Part shown: positions 34,225 through 48,424 of the stretch, piece after piece
Layout: every line of letters starts with the position of its first letter
How positions within the stretch are numbered: the first letter of the stretch is position 1
Translations under genes and position numbers: made by a program
The notes under the pieces: model-generated
What the model saw: only the letters and a program-made list of their open reading frames with translations
The model's database searches: none
What the model was told of the DNA's origin: nothing
Assembly (NCBI GenBank): GCA_023935145.1
Contig: CM043704.1
Coordinates: 99,981,373 to 100,045,372, forward strand
Direction of reading: 5' to 3'
DNA from: Bretschneidera sinensis
Lineage: Eukaryota; Streptophyta; Magnoliopsida; Brassicales; Akaniaceae
Length of the DNA: 64,000 nucleotides

Positions 34225-37200
34225 GTATGTTGTAATTAATCTTCCATTTTAGTCCCTATGATGTTAATGTCAACTTATTTATGTTCTCATTACTTTAAAA
34301 AGTGATGCATGACCAAGACTTTGATAAGGGAGGAAAAAAATGAAGTTACTATAGTGGTTATAGACATTACAGTGCCCTTTACATTAACTTTTAATTTTCT
34401 TGTTTTTTCTGTTATTATTTCTTCTGTTTCCAAATTCTTGGTAATGCATCAAATATTTACTTGGAATCAAAATTTAATTCTATTTTAATCATGAACTTCA
34501 TCCTCTTTGCAGTGGAACTAATTTTGAGAGGTTACTACAGGATTTTTTTGTTCAAGGATAGGTCAGAACTTTTTTTTTTTTTATGTCAAGGATAGGTCAG
34601 AAATTAGAACATATGTAAACTTGGTATGAGTGTAGGGTAAGGCTGTGTCTCTGTAAGTTGGATTTGCCTACACTACCAATATTTTTAGTTATTTTGAACT
34701 GTCTAGTGTGGATGTCAACATTCATGTTGTTTTCAATCACTGTGCAGAGAGAGAGTGGGGTGGTGGTGTGAAGAAAAAGATGGTGAAGCTAAAGGTTCCG
34801 GTAACATTATCGCATTTGAGGTCAAGTCATTGTTTGTCAACCATGTATGCATATAGTGCTCATACATTACCAAAATTTTCAATTATTTTGAACTGTCTAG
34901 CATGGATGTCAATATTCATGTTGTTTTCAATCACTGTAAAGAGAGAGGGGAATGGTGGTGGTAAGAAAAAGATGGTGAAGCTAAAGTTTTTGGTACCATT
35001 ATATAGTCGTATTTGAGGTCAAGTCAATGTTTGTCAACCACTTATGCTTATAGTGGTTGGGGTACAAGGAGACGTGTGGTGGTAGGCCGAACTTGGATGG
35101 TTTGAATTTCTCTAGTATTGATGAGAGGGAAGCAAATTGGATTGAACCTTTTTTTGAGGAGGAGGAGATTCTTGATGCTCTTCGAGATTGTAATGGTGAT
35201 AAGACTCTGGGCCCTGATGGCTTTTCTGTGGCTTTTGTTAAGTATAATTGGCAAGTTCTAAAAGGGGACATTATTAAGCTTTTTGAGGGATTCCATTTTT
35301 TGGGGAGTTTGTGGGAAGTCTTAATTCTACTTTTATTGTCCTTATTCCGAAGAAGTCAAAGATTTTCGACCTATTAGTTTTGTGGGGTGCATTTATAAGC
35401 TTCTTTCGATGGTTCTTACTTTTAAATTGAAGAAAGTAATCCGGAAAGTGGTGAGTCCTCACCAAAATGCTTTCAAAGAGGGTAGGTAGATTTTGGATGC
35501 GACTCTAATTGCTAATGAAGTTGTGGATGCCCAGGGGAGGGGTGATTTGCAAGTTTGATACGAAAAAGGCCTATGATCATGTTTGTTGGGGTTTTGTGAT
35601 CTACCTTTTGAAAAAGATGGGTTTTGGGGACAAATTCTGTAAGTGAATTTACAAATGCATATCTTCGACCTCTTTCTCTGCCCTTGTTAATGGACATCCT
35701 TCCGGTTTTTTCAAAGCTTCGCGGGTCTTAGGCAAAGGGATCCTTTGTCTCTTTTCTTGTTCATCTTGGTGATGGAGACTTTAGCAAAATGTTGGTGAAA
35801 GCGGTAGAAGGGGGGCTTTTAAGTGATTTCAAGGTGGAGAGAGATAGTGGTAGTGTTTGTGTCTCATCTTCTTTTTGCCGATGTCACGATGGTTTTTTGT
35901 GGTGCGGAAGCTCTTCAAATCTTACATTTTCGGTGTCTTCTTTGTTTTGAGGCGGTCTCGGGGCTTAAGGTGAATTTTAGTAAGAGTGATTTGATCCCTC
36001 TTGGTGAGAATATTAATGGTTGGTTTCTTGCAAGCTTATTGGGATGCAATTTGAGGTTGCTTCCTCTTACGTACCTTGTTCTCCTGCTTGGAGCTAAATT
36101 CAAAGACAAAAGTGTTTGGAACCCCGTTGTGGAAAGGTTTGAAAGACGGCTAGCTGGGTGGAAAATCACTTTCTCTCGAAAGAAGGAAGACTTACCCTCA
36201 TTAAAAGTACTCTTTCTAGCCTCCCTATCTACTTTATGTCTCTCTTTCCCATTCCTAGTTCGGTGGCAAAGAGGTTAGAGGATAATCAAAGGAGGTTCCT
36301 TTGGGGCAATTTGGGGGAGAATTTCAAGTACCATTTGGTGAGGTGGGGTGTGGTTAAGCAATCGATGGAAAAAGGGGGACTTGGTATTAAACTCCTTTCT
36401 TTATTCAATAAAGCTCTCTTAGGGAAATGGTTATGGAGATTTCTTGTAGGGGGATCATCTTTGGAGGAAAGTGGTGGAAGCTAAGTTTGGGATGGATCCT
36501 AATGGGTGGATGACTAAGGAAGGGAGATGGGGCTATGGCGTAGGAGTTTGGAAATGGATTCGGAAAGGTTGGGAAGCTATGGGCTCTTGTCTTTCCGTGT
36601 TGGTGGGTAATGGGGAGAGAACTCGTCTTAACATGACACGTGGTTTGGAAACACCCCTTTAAACGACAAATTTTTAGATATCTATGCTATTGTGAGAAAC
36701 AAAGAAGCTCTTGTTTGTTCTTGCATCTCCTTGAATAATGGTATAATCTCTTAGGATGTGCCTTTGATTCGAAATGTCCATGATTGGGAAGTTGAGAGGA
36801 TTCCAAGTTTCTTGGAAGCTTTGCATAGTTATAGGATGGATTTGTCTAGAGAGGATATAATTAGGTGGAGAGATTGACTGGAAAAAGGGTTTAAGGTGAA
36901 ATCTTTCATAAGATTCTTCTTGATGGGGCTCCGTCGGAAGGTTCCTTTAATTTCATGTGGAAAGCAATTTGGTGTTCTCATGCCCCCAACAAAGTGAGTT
37001 TTTATTTTTATTTTTATGGAAAGCTTTTTGGGAGAAAATTCTCAATATTGACAATCTACAAAGAAGGGGAAAAGTGATTGTTAATAGATGTTTCATTTGC
37101 AAACGTTGTGGCGAGTCCGTGTTTTATCTTTTGATGGAGTGCTCTTTGGCTAGAATCTTGTGGGAGATGGCTTATAGAGTTGTGGGTGTTTTTTGGATTT

Positions 37201-40200
37201 TTGCCAGCTCCGTGATTGATGAATTATGGGCTTGGAGTGGTTTATGGGAGCTCAAGAAAGTTTACTCGTTGATTCCCCTTTTCATTTTTTGGATCGTGTG
37301 TAAGGAGAGGAATCATTGAGCTTTTGATAGCATTGAGAGACCTGTTGATGCAATTAGAGATAGATGGTTCGATGCTCATAATTTTTGGGTAAAATGGATT
37401 TTTTTTTTTGTAAATGAGGTAGATGTTGTAGATTTTGTGGAATTTCTATCCTTTTGATAATCGTTGTACATGGGTTGCACCCCCTTGGTGCGTTTCTTAA
37501 TATATTACTTTTTACTTATAAAAAAATTAGTGGTTGGGATGGCGTCAAAGGAAAGTGTATCAGTTTGAATGCTGGGTGCCCCTTTGTGTGTTTCTAAAAA
37601 ATTAGTGGTTGGGGTGGCGTCAAAGGAAAGTGTATCAGTTTGAATGCTGGGTGGTTTGGATCCTTTGTGTTTAATATATTCCCTTCCATAATAAGTGTCC
37701 TCTTTGAAAATCCGCAAAGATTAAGAAATTGCATTCAAACTACTCTGTATTTAAGATGGGTATTAGAATACCAATTTTACCCCTGCATTCAAACTTCTTT
37801 TTTGAGAGTCCTAATTAGGTTTCCCGTTATGTGTCCTAATAGGTTTTTTAGTGTTACCTAGTTTATGTCTATCTTATCTAATTGATGTCTCCTAGTCTTA
37901 TTAGGTTTGATATTCATAAGTTTATATATAGAACTGTTGAATTGTATTCATATAATCAATCAATAATAAAAAATTCTTTTCAATTCTTAATTTCAACTTG
38001 GTATCAGAGCTCATGGTTTGGGAGCCTGGTGATGATATGAGATAACCACCATTAATATATATAGTTTATAATTTGTTTGTTTTAGTTTTTGTTTTGTTTT
38101 GTTTTGTTAATTTTTCTGGCGCGACTCTGGTGCTGTACATGAAAAAAATATGGATTTGTTTTTGTTCACATAACTTTTCACGGCACTATTTTCGGGTACT
38201 GTTCATTGGTAGCAAAGAAAGTTTGATAAATAAATTCGTATGAAAAAAAGAGAGTGAAAAAAAGAAGTAAAAAAGAAAGCGGTAAAAAAGAAGAAAAAAA
38301 GGATAGTAAAAAATGCCCCTAGTATAAAAAAACAGCAGTTAAAAAAGAGAGGAAAAAATGGCAGTAAAATTCGCCCCCAAAAAATTACTGTTATGCGTTC
38401 TTGTGTTTCCAATTTAGAAGAGTTCACGAAGAAGAAGAGGAAGAGTTCAAGAAGAATTGATGTTGATGTTGTTAACCCGAACCGACTATGAGTTGATGTT
38501 ATTTCTCCTTACTCAATGATTGCAGTCCATTCAAGTCAAATTCAACGTTAGTAAAAAAAAAAAAAATTAAAAAAAAAGTCGAAGTCTTGTTGATCCGAAC
38601 TAATTGTCTGACGTGGGTATGGAGCCCCATCTTGTTCTCATGGGTTTTTGTAATTTATGGGTTTGAGTTTATTTGTTTTAGATTGGATGAGGTTAGTTGT
38701 TGGTATGGGTTTCTTTGTAACAAATTAGTGCATCTGTATGCTCCAACTTGAGGAGGAGTGTTGAGAGTCCTAATTAGGGTTATATTGAGAGTCTTAATTA
38801 GGTTTCCTATTATGTGTCTTAGTAGGCTTTTTATTCTTACTTAGTTTATGTTTATCTTATCAAGTTGATGTCTCCTAGTCCTATTAGCTTTGATATTCGT
38901 AAGTCTATATATAAGTCTGTTGAATTGTATTCATATAATCAATCAATAATACAAAATTCTTTTCAATTCTTAATTTCAACATGGAGTAATAATGAAAGAT
39001 ACTTGTGTGAGTTCCCACAATGAGGCATTTGTGTGCGACATAGCCTTGAGTCAGAATGCTCATGATTGGGAATTGACAAGAATAGATAATTTTCTTGAGA
39101 ATATGTATAAGGCGAAAAGAAACTTGTTAGATGATGACAAAGTTAAATGGTGGTTAAATTCGAGTGGAAAATTTGAGGTTAAGTCTTTTTACAAGACTCT
39201 TCTCTCGAATAGAAGCACAGAGGGCAAGGATAACTTCCCTTGGAGATCGATTTGGAAAAACTTAGCTCCTCCAAAGGTTTCTTTCTTTTCTTGGGAGGCT
39301 AGTTGGGGTGGCATCCGCACGATTGACAATATTAAAAAAAGAGGGAAGGTGCTGGCTAATAGGTGTCCTCTTTGTACAGAGGAAGCCAAATCTATCTTCC
39401 ACCTTCTTTTGGAATGCTCATTCACAAGGCATCTTTGGGGGATGACTCTTAGTTTAGTGGGAATTCAATGGGTGGCTGCTGGCTTGGTCCTAGATGAAGT
39501 GTGGGTATGGTACGAACTGATAGGATCAAAGCAAAAGAAGAAGGCATATTGCTTGATTCCTCTTTCCATTTTTTGGGTCATTTGGTGTGAATTTAATAGG
39601 AGTGCTTTCGATGGCAATGAAAATCCCTTAGCCACCGTCAAGGATGTGTGGATACAAACTTTTGGGTTAATGGGATTTTTTTTTTGTAAATGATAAAGAT
39701 ATCTTAGACTTTATTGAGACACTATCTTGCGGATAGTTTTTGTACATGAGTGCCTTTTATTAATATACTTTTTACTTATAAAAAAAAATAATGAAAGACA
39801 TTATTGGAAGGTTGATGGTATTTAGTCTAGACTTTTGATTATGGAAAATTATTTTGGGACATCCCAAAATGGAAACGAGTACACTTATTATGGGGTGGAG
39901 GGAGCAGAATTTATGGGTTCAGAGAAACTTCAAAGCTTGTAAAGGAGTCAAGCATTTTTGGGATTAGTATTTTTCCTTGGTCATTTTTACGAAGGGATTT
40001 TTAAGACTTGTTGGAGAGTTTAAAAGTTGATCTGATGAGAGTTCATATAACTTCATTACACATATTGTTTGAGAAAAGCTTTCTTCCTTCATTGTTTTAG
40101 TACCTAAGAAGGCAGGGCTCATAGAAAAGGGGATTCTAGAGTGTGATGATTAAGAAAGTAGTGACTGGAGGTTGCATTCTGGATCCCAGATGAGTTCTGC

Positions 40201-43200
40201 AAGTGGGGCCGGAGGGAGTTATTGGTCTCTCATTTCATTTGCAGATGATGCAATACAGTTTTGTGATGTTGAAATTTTTTAGGTCTGTGTGTATATGTGT
40301 GAGTGCGCGCGTCCACATGTGATATGAAATAGCATTAAGCTTGAAGATTAATTTTCCGAAGAGTGAGATTGTTTAAATGTGCGAAGTAGAGAATATAACA
40401 GACTTGGCAGACATTTAGGCTTTAGGTTAGGTCCTCTTCCTCTGTCTTAGTCTTGCTTTGGGCAGGGTGGAAGCTGATATATGTAGAGGAGGTTTGATTG
40501 AGGCTGTTTAGTGTCCCTACTTTCTTTCAGTTATGAAGGGTCCGGCTTTACGAGCAGTGAAGATAGAAAAGTTCCACTATGGCATGAGCGCATGACATGG
40601 AAGGTTAGTTTAAATATCATTTCGTTAATTGGAATGAGATATGGTCTCCTATTCAAACAGTGGTCCTTGATGTGAGGAAGTTTCGGTTATTTAATAGCTT
40701 TACTGGGAAGATGGTTATGGACCTTCAGAGTTGAGAAAGAGTTTCTGGAGCAGGGTCATTGCGATTAAATATGGGGAAGTAAAAGGTGGGTTGTTGACTA
40801 GTATGGTTCATATCAGTTATGTACCTATGGTGTTTACTTATGTAAGGGTATTACATGTGGGTGGGTTGAGTTTATAAGCATGTGGATTTTGAGGTGGGAT
40901 ACGACAATGTTTTTGTATTTAGTGTGAAAATACAGGATACTCTTCTGGAATAGATCAGTCCCTAATTCTCTTTTGACCAGAATTAAGTTTGCGAATTGCT
41001 GATTATTTACATTGGTTGGTAGTGATATGCATTCGAATCAAATTTTTGTTTGATTTATACAGGATTGAGAACTGATGATCTCAGTGTGTTTTTTAATAAT
41101 TTATATGAGGCTCAGGTTAAGGGTCAAGCGGAAGACTCGAATTTTCGGGACCTTACTTTTTGCAAAACTGTGAGGTTAAGAAGCCTTTTCTAAGGCTCTT
41201 TGTCAGCTTAACTAGGCGTTTCCTTGTATGAGTGGCAAGAAGGGTTGCTTTTCTTTCGTTTAGACAGAATCTCCGTCTCGCATCTTAGCTTCTTAAAATT
41301 TGTTAAAGAGGAAAATTATATTGGTTACTTGCTGTTATGTGTTAAAGGCATGGTGAATCAGTGGACCACCTACTCCTTTCCTGTTGCTAGGAAGCTAAGG
41401 ATCTTGTTTCTTTCACTTTTTGGGGATATTGGATGATTCCTAGCACAGCTTCTGATTGTTATTTACCTGGAGGGATCACCGAGATGAGTAATAGTTTAAT
41501 GGTAAAGACATCATCCTTAGAGTTCTGCCTTTTCTGCCATATATATATCTATATTAAAATTCTTTTGTTTCTAAATTAAGTTTTTCCACTTTTAAAAGTA
41601 CAAAGATGAATAAAGTTTCCATATCTGATTATACATTTGAACTCTTTAGCGGGTATTACATTTTATTGTAATGTCTGAATATTTCAAATTTGACTTTTTA
41701 TGGCATCCACTCATGCTTGCCAAAAATTTGAGCCTTTTTACTCTATGTAGGACTACAATGAAGATGGAAACCTTTCATTCTCTGAGTTCTCTGACTTAGT
41801 AAATGCTTTTGGCAATAAAGTGGCTGCTAATAAGGTTTGAACAGTAACTTTTTCCTTACTCCCAAATTCTTTCTGTGTGGTTTTGAAATGTGCTTTGTTC
41901 TTAAATGTGAATTTACTATAGTATCTAAGTGTGTTAGGATGCCTGGAGTTGGGTTTGGAATGTATATTCAAAAACTGTAAGTTTATGGCTTTTGAAATTA
42001 ACACCCCAACCTTTTGTTTTAAGTTCAAGGATTTAGGGGTTCAAATACTGGTTTTATTATGTTTGAACCCTATTCTGTATCTTCAATGTGTTTCACATTT
42101 TATGATTGACTTGCGTTTTGGGGGCCTCAACTTTATTGATTTGTTTTCATAAGTATCTGGGTTTAGAGATTCAAACCTAGCAAATTGTCATCTCCTTACT
42201 GTCAAATACTTAAATCCAAATGCTACCTATAATCATTATGTTTTGATAACTTTTATATTCTTAGTATTACGTTTTCCTTGTTTACAAGAAAGAGGAACTT
42301 TTTAGAGCTGCTGACAAGAACGGAGATGGTGTTGTGAGCATGGATGAGTTGGCTGCCCTTCTTGCTCTTCAATTAGAAAAGTAATGACCTTTCAGAGATA
42401 AGAATTTGGTTGCTGTATATACTGATATTTCTACTTTCATGAGATGTCTATGCTCAATAATGTTTCTTTTACATCATGCCTGGGAGTAAGATATTCTTTT
42501 CAGTTTTCTTATGAATGTTTTTGTGCGCCCTTTAATTTTGGCACTCTGCCTCTCCACCAAGGTGACTTCATGTGGTTGAGGTTGGGGTATTGTGCTTTGC
42601 AGGTTGTTTTAGGACATCTTGAAAGTGTATGCCATATTTATAGATGATGACCTGCTTTTGAAATTATGCTTTCTCCATGTCAAGCATCACAGGTGTCACA
42701 GAGTTCAGTCTAGCACAGCATGTTTCATCCTTTACTTTGCCTTGTGGGCTCTTTTATGTTTTTCTTACCTTTGTGTGGCAACTCCGGCACTAATCAACTC
42801 AAGCACTAATCTCCTTTGTGATTACAATTTACAACAATCGTTTGAGTCTTAAGTTTCGTATTGAGGCGGGGTCATTGTTGTTAAGGGGTTGGTCAAAGAC
42901 TATATTCTAACAAAAAAATTCAAAACTAGAATAATAACACTTGTTGGAGACCTGGAGCCTGGTTGCGTTCTTAATGTAGGACAGTCACAAGAGAAGTAGA
43001 AATAGAGGAACAAAGAGAGAGGGGAAGAAACGGGAGAGAAATGGAGGAAATTAGAGGGAAGAAGAACTTGTCTTTAAGAGGAGAAGAATAAAGGAAATAA
43101 GAGTCTAAGATAGAAGAAACAGGGCAAGAGAAAGGAAGAACAAGAGAGAGGAGAGATAAAGAGACAAAGATAACCGAACTCATAGTTTTATTCCATAATC

Positions 43201-46200
43201 AAAGTCTAATTAAAACTCATAATAGAGGTGCTCATATACAGGCATCTAACATATTTCAAATAGGAAACTAAACCAAATCCTAATAAATCTTTAATTTTCT
43301 AAAATACTACTACATAATTCCCAGGAATACTAAATCACAACATGAATCATGATAGTAACCCACAAATAATTAAAAAATTCTAAAACAATAAATCTTCTTT
43401 TTCCTTTGCTGCATCAGTTTTGATCCTGGTGGTGAAAGTATGACAGTATGAAGTCTATTTCATATATTGCCCATTTTTCTGTTGGGTCTTTTTTTTTTTT
43501 AAAAAAAAAAAATCTTAATGCTTTCATGTCTTGTAAGATACATGCGGTTCTCTTGACCTTAATTTCGAACAAATAGATAATTTACTTTTCATGTTCTTGC
43601 CACACTAATCCATTTCAGTTTTCTACTTTCCTTTATTGCAGAGAGCCACTTCTGAATTGTTGCCCCGTATGTGGTCAGACTCTTGACGTTTCTGATAAAC
43701 TGAATACTATGATTCATTTGACCCTCTGTTTCGATGAAGGAACTGGTAATCAGGTTATGACAGGAGGGTTCTTGACTGAGAAACAGGCTTCATATGGGTG
43801 CGAATTTTGTCACTTTTCTCCTTTCCAATTGTTTACTGTAATCTTTCAATTTCAGTCAGAGCAATGGCTATGTTTTCCTGGCATGATTGGCATGCAAATC
43901 TCATATTTTATTTTTCTAGGTGGATGTTCAAACTAAGTGAATGGGCCCATTTTTATTCTTACGATGTTGGTTTGAACACTGGATCAAGTGCTTCACATAT
44001 TCTGGTATGCTTTCTTTCTAGATTTTGTCTTCGAATATTCCAACAGCTAGGTATCAGGATTTATTCACATTAGAGAAATCAACATGTTTTTTTAATGGTG
44101 GTGATGGATGAAATTTCTTATGGAAACACTGTTATTATTTTTTAATTATTGTTTTTCAGTTTGGGGGAGACCATCAATGGTAAATGATAAAATCTGGGCT
44201 ATTAAGTGCGCGTGCATGTATTTAGGTTTTGAGAATGGCCGTGTTATGCAAAAATGTTCAGGTTTACCATGTATAGATTAATCCTCCTCAGACTTAACTA
44301 GGATGGGTCCAGCGTTAGTTAATGGCCTTGTTCCCTTGCTTTAAACCCCCAATTAAAAGGAAGAAACAAATTTTCATAATCCTTGTACGTTTCCTTTAGT
44401 TCATCTGCTAGCAAGGTTAATCATATTATGGAAGTTCATGGATCGAGTAAGAGTTGATTACTCATCTTTGCGAACTTGTAATAGATTTTTCTACCATGTT
44501 GTGTATGGCCAGGGTCGTGGTGCCTTTTGTGTGGGAGAAAATTGGTTCCACCTTGACTAGAAGGGGGGTTACTTCTTACTTGCATGTTTGCTTGACATTA
44601 CTTCTTTGTAAGCCATTGTGGTATGTAATGTTTGGGTAGATCTAATAGTTGTACATGTTAGTGGGATTTGAATAGTACTGTGGTCTATGTTCGATACATT
44701 GCTTTCCTTCCATTTTGGATAAGGTAAACTTGCATAATTTAAGATCAGTTCTACTGTATTTCCTATTTTAGACTTTATAGGTTTCATTATGCACCATGTA
44801 AGTATTATACGGTATTAATAAGAAAACCTCCTGTATTAAATTTCTATTAAAGCTTTGGTACATACAGTTAATTAATTTTCCTTAGAACTTATTTTTTTTC
44901 CTTTATTGGCTGAAGAAAGTTGACGGGGGTAGAACTGGTGTGGGGAAGGGGTGTTCACAAGTGACAAATGAAATCTGTTTCATGTTTTACTTGAGCTTTC
45001 CTTTAGTCTGATGTTGGGTTCTTCAAAATAAGTTGCCTTTCACCCTGTATAAACCTATGTTGTCTTTCTCTTGACCTCTTTATTTGTTCGTGGGTTTGGC
45101 AATTTTCTTCTTTAATATTTAATTTGAAGGCTAAACAATTAGGAACTGTCATTTCTTGGTACTTTAAAGCAGTTTCTGTTTCTAAACTGGCTTTTGTAAT
45201 TAGAGCTAATTATTGTTGAGAGGACTCAATCAATATCTGCAATGCTTTGGTAGCTTTCTTATGCTTGTTGAGAGGACTCAATCAATAACTTATATTTCAT
45301 TCATGTTATATAACTTATATTTGAGTTAACATATTCCTTATTGCTCTAGGTATTTGATCGGAAAACAAAGAGGCTAGTGGAAGAGTTAATTGATGGAAAG
45401 ATTGTTTTGTCAATGAGAGCCATTTACCAGTCAAAAATAGGGCTTCGACTTATGGACAAAGGTATGTGTTTGCTTTGTAGACTAGCTTTTTTTTCTTTCT
45501 TCTCCATTCTTCCATCTTTCAGCTTTGCTTGTGTTTTGGGTTGTTCTTAAAATTATTTCAATTTTATCGTACTGATTGACTTTTCAGCATATAATGTTTT
45601 TATGCATGCCTGGTCCTATGGTTAGAATTCTAATTTATTCAAGAGCTAATTGTCGTTTAACCAGTCCTGCAAATGGAAATTACAGATCATGTTAAAGAAA
45701 TGAGTTTGGGTCCCTGTTTTACAATTCCCTTGTGCTTAACACTGAAATTACAATCTGCCTTAATTAAGATGGATACCACTACTTTGTAGTTTTACAAAAT
45801 TTATATCAATTCTGAGGCCCCAAAGAAAGTGAGTTTCTTTGCTTGGGAAGCTACTTGGGTTTTCCTCACCTTAGACAATTAACAAAAAAAAGGAAAGTTT
45901 TGATGAATCGTTGTTTCATTTGCAAAGCTTGCGGCGAGTCCGTATTTCATCTTTTATTGAGTGTTCTTTGGCAAGAGGTTTGTGGGAGGCGGCTTATAAA
46001 GTGTTGGGGGTTTCTTGGGTGTTTTCCAGTTCAGTGAAAGATGAGGTTTTGGCTTGGTGTGAGTTTAGGGCTTTTGAGAGACTAAAGAAAGTTTACTGCT
46101 TGGTCCCCTTTCTATCTTTTGGATTATTTGGAACGAGAGGAATTGTAGAGCTTTTGATAGCATTGAGAAACCTATTGATGTAATTAGGGAAAGGTGGTTC

Positions 46201-48386
46201 AATGCCTTTAATTTTTGGGTCAAGCAGAATTATTTTGTAAATGAGATAGATACAATAGATCTTGTGGATTATCTTTCTCTTAGATAGTTTTTGTACATGG
46301 GCAACCCCCTTGGTGCGCTTCTCTTTTAATACATTTTATTCACTTATTAAAAAAAAATCTCAATTTCTCTTTTTCTTAGGTTTCTTTCCCAGTGCAGAAA
46401 TGTATTCTTTGAATGCTTTTTCTGTATGCATTTTATTGTGATCTACTTTTTATATTTATATTTTTTGATAGGATCTACTTTTTATATTTAGCGTTGTCAG
46501 TAAACACAACTTATAGTTATGCTTGGTTAGACGTTTATCTTTAAAATCAGTGTAGGAATTAGTTTATTTATCAGTTTTGTACAATGTCTGTCATCTATAA
46601 TTTGTTTTATGGGCCGTTCGGATGCAGGGGCAAAAGAAATCTTGCAGAACATCTCTGAAAGGCAGGGAAAGCAAATGAATTCAGTTGAATCTGCCAAAGA
46701 TATACCAAAATTTGTTGAGTTTTTCAAGGCATGATAATTGTTCTTTTCAAATTAAGTATTGCAATTTGGCTATAATGATTTTGACATCTCTCAGTTTTCT
46801 TGTCATGGCTTTTGATTCTTAACTGAAAATAATTTTTGGAGTTTTGTAGCCTTGCTTGATTATATCTCAACATTTTGTGACTTTAGCATATTATTCATGC
46901 TTACCTGAAATATTTCGATTGTATATATTTATGTGTTAGCATCTAGAGTGTAGTGCATTCAGTTTTTTTTTATATTTGCATGAGCTAGTTGTTTGCATAA
47001 TGGATACTTGTTGCTCGTTGATCTTTCTTTACTTGATGTTATGGATATCTGCTCATTTTCAACCTATTTAGGTGGATGATTCAGTGTTCTCCAACTGAAA
47101 AAATATTTTTAGAAGAAGAAATACCTAGGTTTAGGTTTTGAAATGGTAAAAATGTTTCAGTTAATATAACCGAGCTATAATATATTTCTTGCCTGTAGAA
47201 TAAATTTTTGCTCCCTGCTCTCACCTATACTTTTTTGTTTCTAACCCTGAACGTAGTTACAACAACTATTCAGTTGAATTTCACACTCTTTGGCCTGCAT
47301 AACTTGTAATTTTGAAGTTGTACATATGCAAACTTATTGTCTAGGACGCTAGGTATCTGGAATAAGCAAATGGTAAAATGGTTGCACGTAGAGAATTATA
47401 TTGCATGCTAGAGATGGTATTACTAGGAAGAGGTGAGAAGAGAGTCAAATATGCGTTTTCTGAGCCTCATTGTTGCTTGAACAACAATATCATCTCTTTA
47501 GATAATCGATGCAAGAGTTCCTTCGATGAAATTTAAGGCCTGCTCACATCCTTACTTTTGATGGCCGTTAGCATACTTGAAGGCCTTTTCGATGTTTGTT
47601 TTCTATGGAATGTTGTTGGTAATTGCAAGATCAGATGGATCGAACATATTTTAATATTTGATCTTGAATTGTATATGATTCTTTATGTGGACTGATAAAT
47701 AAATTACTTGCAAAATATCTCCATTTTCTACAATTTACATCTAACCTTTCTCGTGTGGGCAGAAAGAGAGGAGGAATCATGAATAATTTGTACAAGAATA
47801 CAATTTTTATTCACGCTTAAATGTCTTTTGGTCTTTTGTTTTACTTATGTTTGTCTTTCACATTCCTTGCATCTATTTATATCTGTAATAATTGCATGAT
47901 TCTTGACTATTTAATATTATTATCTCTAGATATGAACATTTAAGTGCTGAAATTGTGTGCATTGAGGTCTACTTTTCATCTATGTTGCAGGATCAAATCA
48001 GTATGGCTGAAGTCAAGTATCCATTAGAGCATTTTAAGGTATTCTAGGACTTTGAGAAGATTTGAATTCCATTTTTATTGTTTGCATAGTTAGATTCCAT
48101 AAGAAGTTGTTGCTAGTTCTGGGCTTTAGTTCAAGTTTGTGAAGGGTTTGGAATTTGGAGTAGGTCTTGTTGAGAGTCCTAATTAGGTTTAGTGTTATGT
48201 GTCTTAGTAGGTTTTTTAGTATTGCTTAGTTTATGTCTATTTTATCTAGTTAATGTCTCATAGTCCTATTAGGTTTGATATTCAGATCAATCAATTAATA
48301 ATACAAAAATTCTTTTCAATTTTTAATTTCAACATAGTATGAGAGCTCAAGGTTTGTGATATTGGAGGTGATATAAGATAAATACC

Positions 48387-48424
<38 letters not shown>

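Noticed and set aside
38992..39693. Longest open frame in the window (233 codons) as a gene
   Set aside because: The content is LINE post-RT and zf-RVT sequence, its ATG lies in the target duplication, and it ends near the LINE A-tail.
42971..43183. Minus-strand Leu/Ser-rich ORF
   Set aside because: A product of a purine-rich low-complexity tract in PSD intron 9.
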